From assembly GCA_029844215.1 (NCBI GenBank), contig CM056725.1, positions 54,473,609-54,537,608 on the forward strand: a DNA stretch of 64,000 bases, written 5' to 3'. The stretch is from Przewalskia tangutica (taxonomy: Eukaryota > Streptophyta > Magnoliopsida > Solanales > Solanaceae). Position numbers and translations under genes: made by a program. The notes under the pieces are model-generated. The model was not told where the DNA came from and made no database searches. It saw nothing but the letters and a program-made list of their open reading frames with translations. Below are positions 9,582-19,929 of this stretch, in pieces. The stretch's first letter is position 1. Each line of letters begins with the position of its first letter.

Positions 9582-12533
9582 TGTTACACCCCGTATTTAC
9601 ATGACGTGTTTTAAGAACGTACGAGAGAATCCCAAATGTTAAGATTAGAGACTTATAAAAATTTATCGGAATTATGGAATTGTCGGAAAACGTAATATTG
9701 TGACGAATGGGAGGGCGACACGTGTCACCCCCCCTTATGTAGCCTTGGACGATTTTGGCATGGCCAAAAGGGTCATTTGACCTTTGTTAGGATGACTAAG
9801 TCTTGCAACTTGAAGAGCTTGACAATGTTGACTTGGTCAATGGGACCACTAGTCTTGATATTTAATAGAAGCTCATCCAAGCCACACATTTGTACACATC
9901 TTGACCCTTCATTGTGCTATATAGTAGTACTAGTAGCAAGACTAAGTTCAACACTTAGAAAAAATTTCAAGAATTTCAAGAACACCAAGGGTAGCTCTCG
10001 GGTTTTCAAGCTCCCAACACAAAAAAAAATTTGTTTGTTGTCCATTAAGCTCCACACTTTAAACCAAGGTTCATGAGTGTTATGTAAGTGTATCTCAATA
10101 GAAAAATCTCGGAAAAAAATAGTTTTCGTGTTAGTCGCAAGATGAAAACCTAGTTGCTTTTCTAGGTTTTGTTTGGAAGATTGAAGGAAAGTTGTTTGTG
10201 TTGTTCTAAGGGTCTCAAGTGGCGGATTGAAGTGTCTAGAAGAGGCTCTAAGTTGCTAAGGAGCGACTTCGGATTTGAAGTTGGACTAAGACTCGTTGAG
10301 GTAATAATCTTGTCTCTTAAGTATTACAATATTATATATTGTTGTTAGCTTTACATGTTTGCTAGCATGAAGTATATATGTTGAAGTTTCATAAGTGTTA
10401 TGGATTGATTGTAACCTAAAAACCGAAATGTCATTTAAGCCATGTGAAGTTGGATTACAATTTGGTCGTTTATTAAAATCGTCGCATGTTACTTACTTGA
10501 AGATTATAGTAGTTATAATCGATTGCGACTTGATATCATGCTATGCTAACAACTTGGATTGAAAAGGAAATTGGATAAGAATTGGTATTGTTGTATCTCA
10601 ATGTGGCCGAATTGGCCTAGTAGTTTGTATTAGTTTGATATGTTTTGTGGGGTGGAATTTTACACGTCTAGTAGGCGTGTAATCCCCTATTGTTAATTGC
10701 ATTGATTGGGCCTTAAATGTGGCGTGTTTGGTTATTGAATTCGGCCTTGAAAAATGTGGCAAAGTATGTAGAAACAAAGGAGGTGCTGTACGATTTTTCG
10801 TTGAATTTAGTGACTTTACACTTATAATATTCTACGTTTGAAGTAAGACGTTAATAGACGTATTGTGGACATTATAGGTTGACATACTACGGGCGGGATA
10901 TTGTACTTGGCGAGTGGTTTGACCCGAAGAGGTATGTAGAACTTTCCTATCTTTTGAGCATGAATAGTTGCACGTATATAGTGCGGTGAGCGTCTGAGAC
11001 CTTGACAACCTTTACTTGTTTTTTTTAAGAATGGCCAAGTTGGATGAGTTAGGAGATTAACTCACTTCTTTAAAGATATTAAGGATGTCCTTAGTTTTTA
11101 AAGTTAAGGGACTTGAAGGGTTTTAAAGTATTTGATACTTGTTTCGTCTTAAACGTATAAGTCCCTTGGATAGGAAATTGTAATTGGCTAAGGTATAAAG
11201 TTAATATAACGACTTTATGGGAAGTTGGTTATATTAGCTTTATGGAAAGATAAAGGAGGATAAATGACTTGTTTTAATGAAAGGCAATTTGGTTTTAAGG
11301 CATCAATTGCCTAAGGTTTTTATGAGAAAAGAATGTCACTTGATTTAGAAGCCTAATTTTATTTCTAAAAGTATTGTGACTTGTCTTGAAAAGTAATTGT
11401 GACTTGATGCTACGATTATTAGTATCTTGGAAGTTTTATACGAAAAAGGGTCATTTTTAAAAGAGTGGAAGTATGTAGTACTTGGGTTAAATTCCCGGAT
11501 TTTTATAAAAGACATGTTAGTGCCTTAAGTAAACTAAAATGAAAGTGTATATGAACGAGAATAATAAGAAGTTAGGGGATTTCTTAACTTGCTTATATAT
11601 TGTATGATAAGCAGGTAGTGCTTATGTTATGTATGATAGCCGGTTTGTGCTAGTGGTATATTATTCATTACGGGGTCATTCCCAGGGTTTGTGGCATTTG
11701 CATATTCCGTGGATTTGCTACCCACGATGCGAGGAATACCTCATGCGAGTCCGTAAGGGCTTATGCGGGTGAAGTAGTCCCATGCGGTAGTCTGACCTAT
11801 CACGAGAATACCTCATGCGAGTCGTAAGGGCTTATGCGGGTGAAATAGTCCCGTGCGAGTAATACCTCATGCGGGTCCACCACGACTATCACGGGTGAAA
11901 TAGTCCCGAGAGTAGGATTGCTTAATGATCTGCGCGGGTGGTCTGCTTTGATCGTGAGCTTCCTATTTTTATGTTGTAAGTATACTCTATTTACTCTCAT
12001 TGTTAGTAAGGCCTGATGTACTATAATTTGATTATCATACATGTCTCTGTCTTTGTTTTAAACTTATGATGTAATTCTGATATTTTCGATTTACATACTT
12101 AGTACCTATTGTGTCTTGACCCCTTCCTCGGGCTGCGTTACATCTGCGGTAGGGGGTAGCGGTGGTGGATCCTCGATCTTAGGATCACCGATCGGACGTC
12201 GAAGCTCCATTTCTCGGAGGCTTGTCTTTTTAGTACGATCTTTCCACGATGTTGTAGATTTATGTACATTCAGGGTATGGCGAGACCTGTCCGCCACGAT
12301 TGTTATTCTGAAGTGCAGAGTCACATTTGGTGGTTTGGACTGTAAGAACCGAGTTGTACAGTTTTGCTTTTGATTATGCATATTTTATGGAAGACGGCCT
12401 TATCGGCTAGCCTGCGATGTTATTGTCTAAACATGTTGTATGTTGTGTATGTTCCGCTGCTATTCTCTGATGTATACCTGAACGGGGTGCCCAGGTAGGG
12501 CACCAGTCGCGGCCCCGGGGTCGGGTCGTGACA
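9582..12533 (+). mobile_element. 3' LTR of element A
   Basis: It starts TGTTACACCCCGTATTTAC and ends GGGTCGGGTCGTGACA, the shared termini of the whole family. A TATA-like 'gctatatagtag' is near 9917, and 'tgtacattcaggg' with 'cctgtccgccacg' near 12264-12296 belong to the conserved 3' portion. The middle carries 'gcgggtgaaatagtccc' subrepeats near 11766-11910. Open frames inside (for example 9777-10076) show no domain and are not called. Length 2,952 bp. Confidence 0.85.
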
Positions 12534-13436
12534 ATCACACCGCGTCCCACAGATGGGCCGGGTTATGTCACATGTTGAAACATACACCGAGTCCCGCAAA
12601 TGGGTCGGGTTACGTCACACATATTGATAAATACATCGAGCCCCAAAATGGGTCGGGTTACGTTATGTTAATGATTTCATCGAGTCCCTCAAGAAAGGGT
12701 CGGTTTATGTTATATGAGATACGTCGTCTATATGTGTATGAACTTGATGATTTTCTGAGCAAGCATTCATGATGTTGATATGACTCTTGTTGTAAAAGGT
12801 ACGATTGATTTCATATTTTGAAATGGTATTGATTTCATAAATTGAAATGACACGGTTGGTCTCACTTTAAAGAGGCATATTTTAAAGGACACATCTGACT
12901 CTCTTTACTCTGATTTATGTAAGGCACAATTGTACTGTTATTTTGGTTATCATACATGTCTCCTGCTTTATATTAGACTGTTATGATTTTATTTACAGTA
13001 CTTTCAGTTTCACATACTTGGTACATCTTTCGTACTGACCCCCTTTCCTCGGAGGGCTGCGTTTCATGTCGCAGGTATAGCTACACAGGTTGGTGATCCT
13101 CGCTCTTAGGATCTCTGTTCAGTTGTTGGGAAAAATCTTCATTTACTCCGCAGACTTATCTTTTTTGTACGGATCCCTTGTATTGTAAGTTTTTGTACAT
13201 TCAGGGGCATGGCGGGGCCCTGTCCCGTCATAGATAGGATCCAAACTATTACAGTGCATGTATTCATATGTAAATTTGGACTCTGGTAGTTGTAATAAGT
13301 TATGGTTTAATATATGTACAGTGACGGCCTTATCGGCTTGCCGGTTTTATCATGAGGTATTTTGAGTTATTTAATGCTTCCGCTATTAGTATATGTGTTA
13401 GGCCCAGTCGCGGGCCCGAAGGTTCAGATCGTGATA
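12534..13436 (+). mobile_element. LTR fragment G, related family
   Basis: Directly after element A comes another LTR 3' portion. It has four degenerate tandem units of about 45 bp built on 'cgagtcccgcaaatgggtcg' (12539-12720), then the family's conserved end ('tacttggtacatctttcg', 'ttgtacattcaggggcatgg') and a degenerate terminus 'cagatcgtgata' at 13436. The 5' part is absent. It is either the target into which A inserted or an older truncated copy. Confidence 0.7.
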
Positions 13437-14585
13437 TAATTAGTCTTGTAATCTTACCATAATTGTATGATTAGTCTTCATATAGAATAGGAATTTAGAA
13501 GTAGAATAAAAAAATAATCTTCCAATTGTAAGTTGTATATATATGTTTTTTATCGATAAGAATAATCAGATTATTTCATTCACTTTCTTTGCTCCGCAGT
13601 CCGCTCATCAGCCCGCCTTCCATCATGAATCCCACACCTTGTCTTTACCTATTTATATAAATATATATACAAAAGGTCACAAATGCAATGAAGTGATTAT
13701 TGTCTTATCCTACTAATATTTTTCTCTTAATTTACATAGTCAATATATCTAACTTAAAATAGTCTAGTGTTCAGACACAGTCTAACTGAAATGCCACTAG
13801 AAGTCTTCGTACTGTGAAGTGTGAACGATTAGGTAATTAATGAACTTCTCCAAGGCCTTAGGGTTGCGAGTAGTCAAAGTGTACAACGTTAGAAAATTTT
13901 ATTCCTTTATAATTCAACGTAAAAATAACTAAATTACACCTAAACACGTAGTATTTTTTTTAGTAATTAAAAACAGCTAAACCATGCTCAGAAATATGAT
14001 GGATTATACTATGCACACACTCAAACAGACACATATATTCTATTTTTTATTAACTCTAAATAGCCGTGCTGAGTAAATTATGACCACATACGATTGATAA
14101 GTCGTTTAATTCTATTAATAGGTATTCATTTTTTTTAGTGCAATCACATACAAGGAATCCTACTGATCGGGTAGTTTTTATTCAAAAGATAATTACAAGT
14201 ACTCAAATTGAGAAATACATAAATAAAAAACTTACTCTATTTTGGGGATATTTAGCCAGATCTGAATTATTTTGACTTCCCAATTTGCAATTTAATAAAA
14301 ACTTGTTGGATACGAGACTTTTTAAATAATTTGACAATTGATTATATCAATTAATTTCTCCATCACAAAATAACCAAGTAGTTCGGTTTGATTGCTAGAA
14401 TTTATTTCCACCACTAGGTTAGTGTCATTAGTAAATCTAAAATTAAAATGTGTATATAAACAAAAAAGCAGTTAATAATTTCTTTTCTCTCTTTCTTTTT
14501 TCCCTTACATAATTTTGTGAACATTCAAATTGTTTGATTTTGTGAACATTCAAAGTGACTTAATAAGCATGCGCTTATTCAGGTG
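13437..14585. other. AT-rich intergenic DNA, no gene recognised
   Basis: No open frame of note, no tRNA or rRNA and no clear repeat boundary is visible. The first 170 bp (tatata-rich, ending 'ttcattcactttctttgc' near 13575-13592) are reminiscent of a copia LTR end, but no primer site follows, so this is not called. Confidence 0.5.
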
Positions 14586-14593
14586 GATACTAT

Positions 14594-14883
14594 CAGGGCC
14601 GTCTTTGGATTCGTGCGAGATGTACTACCGCACAGGGGCCTCGAAAAACAAAAAAAATTAGGGGCCCATTTTTTCATTTTTTATTAAGTAGAATTAGCCA
14701 GAATTTACTGTAAAGGCTCATAATTCGCAGGTTTTAGCTCAATCAAAGTAAAGTGATTCAGTTTCAGTGACGCGCACATGTGGAGGCCCAAATTCAAATT
14801 ATTGAAATCGTAATTTTACTTATATTAAAGTTTCACTGTAACGAATTAGAAACAGGGCCCCCAAAATGTTTGAGACGGCCCTG
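14594..14883. mobile_element. hAT-type MITE, 290 bp
   Basis: Terminal inverted repeats of 11 bp (CAGGGCCGTCT at the left; AGACGGCCCTG at the right) bound a non-coding element. They are flanked by an 8-bp target duplication, 'gatactat' at 14586-14593 and 'gataccat' at 14884-14891, with one mismatch. The CAGGG terminus and 8-bp duplication are hAT hallmarks. Internal 'aggggcc' and 'cagggccccc' words repeat the terminal theme. There is no transposase, so it depends on an autonomous hAT element elsewhere. Confidence 0.85.
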
Positions 14884-14891
14884 GATACCAT

Positions 14892-17153
14892 ATAGCTCAA
14901 GTGGATTTTTTTTTTTTTTACTTTAAAACTTTTTTCATATTTTAAAGTCAAAACACTAGTTATGAATATATATGTTAGAGCAGTTAAGAAAATAACAGTT
15001 AGAGAGTAGTTAAATCATTAGCTTTGAATAATAGGGCTTGGCTTAGAATTCAAACATTTTTGGAGCAATTACATGATAACACCACAAGTACTAAATAACG
15101 AGGGAATCTACGTACAAAACTTATACTTGAAGATTCAAACAAAGATGTAACCTATAAATGCGTGCATCTCGTGTAAAATTAAATTATTCTAACTTTGATA
15201 TATTATATATATATAACTTAAATATCAATCCCTATAGATATGTATTTTTTTTAAACAAAATTTCTTCAAAATAGACAAAAAGTAACTACATTAGAGTTTA
15301 ATCTCCCTTTTGTCCTATTATATATATTGGACATTTCAATTCTAACAAACTATTAGGTTATCTAATTGCTTGATGAATCAAAATACGTAATATAAGAAAT
15401 GCTATATTCCCACTAATCATATTGCATCACATGTGAAGTAGCTGCATACTTCATCTTTGATGCTGATGCACCTTAATTTTTGTATAATTCTTTGGTCCAA
15501 TTTTTCTTTTTTAAAAGGTATATCACAGGCTCTCAAATGAATAAACTGTATTTATATATGCCAGCAGCTAAATGATGCTTATTCTTAATCATGCATTAAA
15601 TAAATCATAGACATACCTCTAAGTTTGCAATAGGTTGCTTCTACCCCTCTAATTCCACACTAGTCATTGACTAATGCTCTAATAGGAGATATGGTATTAG
15701 ATCTTCATGATTATTTATTTATCTTTTGTCTTTTTTAGTTTTTGGTTGGGAATTGAAAGGGTAGGGAAGTTGTCATCTCTACCTCCATGCAACTTGAGAT
15801 TTAATTGTATAAATTAAGTTATAAAAGTTTATGTAATTTGACTTTTATTTCATGTATATAGTTAGCCTATGTATCAACTTTAAACTATCATTTGACATTA
15901 AGAAAAATAATTTATTAACTTTACATCTTTAGTAGTTAGGTAAAATATTTTAATCCATCCAAGGAAATGTTATAGTCTTTATGTGAAAGCTTTTTCAAGG
16001 GCAATGCATTTTAACAAAATGTCTCGAGGTCAAGTCCTGAAAATAGAGTCATCGTTGGTATGAAGCATTTTGCCCCTCAAAATGAGATTTTCTGACGCGA
16101 ATTCAAATTAGTCGAGCCTAAAGCGCGAGTACCACTACTGGTGCGGGAAACAAAATAACATGATTAATAAAAGAGATTGTTACACTGTGTAGCCGCCTAT
16201 CAAAATAATAGCCGGAAAATGTATATTTTTTATATAATAATGATAGTATACATAGCTATTACATAATTAGTGTACTTTATATATATATATATATATATAT
16301 ATGTGTGACTAAGGAATGTAATTATTTTTCGCGCAAAATGTGTTTAGGACCGTAAATTAAAAGGGATTAATGGATTTATTTTCAGATAATTTTACTGTCA
16401 CTAGTGATGTCAAGTGGGATGACATATTTGTTTCAAAATAATACAGTTTATTTGTTTCATATCCATTATCTTGATATGGTAGTAAGCTAGTCAATTTGCC
16501 GTAGGTAATTACGTAAAATAAAATAAGGAGATAAACTAGTTACTAATTGACAAAGTACAAATTTTGACCATCAACATTCAACTATTAATACGTCACATGA
16601 ATTTAGTAGAAAAACAAGAAAAATCCTCCTCTTGATTGAGATATACATACTTTTTAATAAGATATTTAAGTATTACACTAATCATATAACATGCACTATA
16701 CCAAACTATTGTTACATGAGAACTGCTCCAATACAATATTACACATGGAGAAAACAGTTACTAAGAATGCGATAGAAATTAAATCAACGATTTTAGATAT
16801 GATATCTAAATGCGGGTAAATATGAATGATATAAACACACGTGTTACTTTTTATTATTATTTTATATAATCAGTCCAAACATAAATAATAAAATATGATA
16901 ATGACAATAATAATAAGAGGGACCGAGTAGTAATAATAAAAATTACAAAAATAAAGTAGTAGTAGCAGTAGGATGTAGCGATTAAGGGTGTAGCTAAATG
17001 TGAATTAAATTGTAATGAAGACCATAGGCAACTAGGATTCAAATTCCGATAGAAGCAAAAACTATAGTATTATTTTTTCATTTGTCTAAGTTTAAATAGG
17101 CTAATTGATATGAGCACAAGTTAACTCTGGCATTACTGCTACAGTAAAAAAAA
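14892..17153. other. AT-rich intergenic DNA, no gene recognised
   Basis: About 2.3 kb of strongly AT-rich sequence without coding signals, RNA genes or defined transposon ends. A minus-strand frame at 16857-17042 is hydrophobic low-complexity sequence from AT-rich DNA and is not called. This is the longest stretch in the window not explained by mobile elements. Confidence 0.5.
16278..16302. repeat. (TA)n microsatellite
   Basis: About 25 bases of alternating T and A, followed by 'tgtgtg'. Confidence 0.9.
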
Positions 17154-17393
17154 TGTAAAGAATTGATTTTGAGTCTAACTCAACCCCAAAAAGATAGCTT
17201 GTATGGTGAAGATTGTCCAAATTTATATAAGGAGTCCATGTTTCCATTTGTTAACTGAAGCGTGGATAATATAATTTGAGATCCCAACATCGGTGAACAA
17301 AGAATTGGAATGAGTCTAACTCTGATATCATGTAAAGAATGAATCTTGGGCCTAACTCAACCCCAAAAACTAACTCGTAGGTGAGCATTGACC
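17154..17393 (-). mobile_element. TRIM-like element, minus strand, right LTR truncated
   Basis: Two direct repeats begin TGTAAAGAAT and share 'ctaactcaaccccaaaaa': one from 17154 to about 17289 (ending 'gatcccaaca'), the other from 17331. Between them lie 41 bp ending 'ctctgatatca', whose minus strand reads TGATATCAGAG, close to the initiator-Met tRNA primer site. This is the layout of a terminal-repeat retrotransposon in miniature with a very small interior. The right LTR stops matching at about 17390, where the copia LTR begins. Confidence 0.5.
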
Positions 17394-17577
17394 ATGTAAA
17401 CGTGTGCAACATAGTAGTAACAATATTCCCTTCCCATAATTAAAATATTTCCATAAATTGTATAAATATAATTATGGTAAGACTAGGATTCCTCTTTTGT
17501 ATAAGGATGAATATTGTACTATATATATTTTGATATTAATGAGAAGACTCCCCAAGGGAGATTAATATCATCTTACA
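17394..17577 (+). mobile_element. 5' LTR of the copia element (start approximate)
   Basis: The end is clear: '...catcttaca' at 17577, abutting the primer site. The phrase 'ggattcctcttttgtataag' and 'aatgagaagactccccaa' belong to the R/U5 part of copia LTRs. The 5' boundary is uncertain. A TG at 17394 is used because TRIM similarity ends there, but no second LTR is in the window to confirm it. Confidence 0.5.
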
Positions 17578-17591
17578 TGGTATCAAGAGCC
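17578..17591 (+). other. Primer-binding site of the copia element
   Basis: TGGTATCAAGAGCC directly follows the LTR end. It is a variant of the initiator-Met tRNA primer site TGGTATCAGAGCC with one extra A. Confidence 0.8.
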
Positions 17592-17705
17592 AAACACACA
17601 AAACCCTAGAATTTTTCTTCCTCCCACCTCCCATGCGGCCTACTCTGTTCGCGCGGCACCAAAAGCAAATTTCATGGTTTTCTCCTTCCTTCCTCTCTTC
17701 TCCAA

Positions 17706-18650
17706 ATGAATACTCATGATTCTCCCACTGTTGTTGATGCTTCTACCTCCACAAATCCCACCACCAAGTCATCGCCTTCTTTTCATCCCGCCCTAACTGT
17801 TTCCAACATCAAGAACCATATCCCCATCCTTCTTGATCAAGAAAGCAGTCAGTATTCTCCTTGGGTTGAACTGTTTCGCAATCATACATGTCTCTATAAC
17901 GTGCTTGATCATATTGATGACACCATTCCGCGCTCTTCGGAGGTTGATGATTCTATTTGGCATCGTCTAGACGTCGGCGTCAAATAATGGATATATGATA
18001 ATATTTCTCAGGATCTACTTCTTACTATCATGAAATCTGACTCCACAGCCCGTGACTTGTGGAATCGTTTTGAGGAAATTTTTCAGGACAACAAGCACAC
18101 CCATGCTGTGTATTTAGAGGAGCAATTTAACAATACACGTCTTGAAAACTTTTCCAATGTGACCGAATACTGCAAATAGTTAAAGCTCCTGACGGATCAA
18201 CTTGCTGATGTCGAATCGCCGGTTACCGACACCAAATTGGTGTTACAATTGATTACTGGCCTCCTTAAAGGCGAATATGATACATTGGCCACCATGATTC
18301 AACAGGCGGATCCGTTACCCAGCTTTAACAAAGCTCTCTCGCAGTTGCTGCTCGAAGAAACCCGTCGTGCTAAGCGAGATACGCATCGATCGTGACATTA
18401 GCTGCCAACACGCGAAACGAGCGCCACGGACAACTCCCAACGGCGGCGGCAGCAAAGTGGCAAGGACCGCGGCGGCAGAGGAGGTCATGGTCGTGGCAAG
18501 GGTCGCGGTCAGCAGAACCAGCAGCAGCAACAACAGGGCCCGTAGAATCAGTTCCGCGTCGCGGTGCCCCAACAGTACCATCTGGCCGCGGCGCGCCACA
18601 ATTCGATGCGGCAACCCTCGTCGGCGCGACACTGAGTTTGGTCAGGCCTT
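17706..18650 (+). pseudogene. Copia gag, with premature stops
   Basis: The ATG at 17706 opens MNTHDSPTVVDASTSTNPTT, followed by a copia gag (UBN2-type) fold: ILLDQESSQYSPWVELFRNH, then WIYDNIS, LWNRFEEIF and LVLQLITGLLKGEYDTLATM. In-frame stops occur at 17985 (TAA), 18177 (TAG), 18393 (TGA) and just after. Up to about 18650 the frame continues as an RG- and Q-rich linker (GRGKGRGQQNQQQQQQG) with further stops. No CCHC knuckle was recognised. A frameshift leads into protease. The nucleocapsid-like basic linker is typical of the Ale/Retrofit group. Confidence 0.75.
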
Positions 18651-18663
18651 CAGTTGTCTCAAC

Positions 18664-18880
18664 ATGCAACAGCCTAACAACAACTGGTACATGGACTCCG
18701 GAGCCACTTCTCACCTCACCCGGTCTGCAGGTAATATTCCCAAACTGTTTGGTTTAAAGCATCCTCAATTTGTGACAGTTGGTAGTGGCCACCACATTCC
18801 ATTAAAGGGATGGTACATCCTACACACCGCCTCCCCATCCACCATTCTCCCTTAAAAATACCTTATATGCCCCACACATG
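18664..18880 (+). pseudogene. Copia aspartic protease fragment
   Basis: The frame reads NNNWYMDSGATSHLTRSAG. DSGA is the catalytic triplet of copia proteases (Asp codon at 18694), and TVGSGHHIPLKG follows, the flap-side text. The frame is one register off gag and breaks again near 18810, before PHMIKNLISVRQF (from about 18870), the start of the GAG-pre-integrase segment. Confidence 0.8.
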
Positions 18881-19816
18881 ATTAAAAACCTAATCTCTGT
18901 CCGTCAATTTACTCGTAATAATTCTGTCTCTGTTGAATTTGACCCTTTTGGTTTCACTATGCAGGATCTTCATACGGGGACACCTCTTACGAGATGCAAT
19001 AGCACGGGGGATCTCTATTCATTCACTCCCACATCCGTTTCCATATCCCGTCTCTCTAGCGGCTATTTCTTCTTCCACATGGCATAATAGGATTGGTCAT
19101 CCAGGAGCCCCATTTTTAAACTTTCTTAGAGACAATAATTTCATTACTTGTAATGGGAAGCTTGCCCAAAACTGTGTTTCTTGTTCTTTAGGCAAACATA
19201 CTCATCTTCCGTTTAAATCATCCACTAGTGTTACTTTTGCACCATTTGATATTATACATGCCGATTTATGGACATCACATGTTGCTAGTTCTCTCGGTCA
19301 TAAATACTATCTTATCCCACTAGATGATTTTTATCACTTTGTTTGGTTGTATCCTCTCAAATTTAAATCGGATGTGTTTGCCAAATTTCTTGAGTTTTGA
19401 ACATTCATCCAAACACAATTTGAAAAAAGTATAAAATGTTTTCAGTGCGATAATGATTGTGAATTCAATAACTCTATGTTTCACCATTTTTGTACCAATA
19501 ATGGCATGGTTTTTCGCTTCTCCAGCCCTCGCACCTTACCACAAAACGGTAAAGCTGAAAGAATCATCCGCACCATTAACAATATGATTCGCACCATATT
19601 GATTCATGTCTCCCTCCCTCCATCCTTCTGGCTATATGCTGCTAAAATGTCAAAATACATTCTCAATATTCTCCCTACTAGCACTCTTCACAACATGACC
19701 CCTACCGAAATCCTCTACAATAGAGTCCCCTCCTATGATCATCTACGAATTTTCGGTTGTCTGTGCTATCCTAACCTTAGATCTACCGCCCCTCACAAGC
19801 TCGCTCCTATATGGCC
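18878..19816 (+). pseudogene. Copia integrase (GAG-pre-integrase and core), broken
   Basis: The HHCC finger is seen as WHNRIGHPG and NCVSCSLGKH (19080-19200). The core follows with the three acidic sites: FDIIHADLW (D), QCDNDCEF (D) and LPQNGKAERIIRTINNMIR (E). The text then reads FGCLCYPNLRSTAPHKLAP. A TGA at 19398 interrupts the core after KFLEF, and the finger and GAG-pre segments lie in different frames. The C-terminal end is missing because a deletion joins APHKLA directly to reverse transcriptase at about 19806. Confidence 0.85.
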
Positions 19817-19929
19817 TGAAATAGACCCCCCGTGCGTGGTATGATCGCTTTGCCAGGTATATCTTGCAGATTGGGTTTGTACGCAGCAAGAGTGATACAT
19901 CACTATTCATTTTTCATCGAGGTAGTAGC
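19808..19929 (+). pseudogene. Copia reverse transcriptase fragment
   Basis: The 120-bp piece encodes LYGLK, a TAG stop, then PRAWYDRFARYILQIGFVRS and KSDTSLFIFHRGSS. This is the RT block that normally lies just before the YVDD box. About 200 residues of RT upstream are deleted. The piece is cut by the LTR of element B. In most copies the stop codon position is Gln (CAG). Confidence 0.8.

Larger units (their letters stand above)
7345..12533 (+). mobile_element. Element A: chromodomain Ty3/gypsy (Tekay-like), 5'-truncated
   Basis: The plus strand retains the end of reverse transcriptase, RNase H, integrase with a C-terminal chromodomain, a pre-PPT hairpin, the polypurine tract and a complete 2.95-kb 3' LTR. 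The 5' LTR, gag, protease and most of reverse transcriptase are missing on the left, where the Athila LTR abuts it. The missing left flank prevents any target-duplication test. Confidence 0.85.
17394..19929 (+). mobile_element. Ty1/copia element (Ale/Retrofit-like), broken and interrupted by element B
   Basis: The order is LTR, primer site, gag, protease, integrase, then reverse transcriptase, which defines copia. The element has premature stops, frameshifts and a deletion between integrase and RT. It is cut at 19929 by the insertion of gypsy element B at 19930 (left target copy would be 'gtagc', 19925-19929). The remainder is expected beyond the right edge of the window, after B. Confidence 0.85.

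Noticed and set aside
9777..10076. 99-codon open frame in the 3' LTR of element A
   Set aside because: It lies wholly inside an LTR, has no recognisable domain, and the matching places in LTRs B and F do not keep it open.
13437..13600. Possible copia LTR end (tatatat... 'ttcattcactttctttgc')
   Set aside because: Only a stylistic likeness. No primer site, partner LTR or gag follows, so it is left as unannotated AT-rich DNA.
16857..17042. Minus-strand 61-codon hydrophobic frame
   Set aside because: AT-rich low-complexity (Ser/Tyr/Leu/Ile/Phe runs), with no promoter, homologue or conserved context.
18315..18757. Three overlapping open frames on both strands around 18.3-18.75 kb
   Set aside because: They are shadows of the GC-rich Arg/Gly/Gln linker of copia gag. 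Only the frame with WYMDSGATSHLT is supported as protease.
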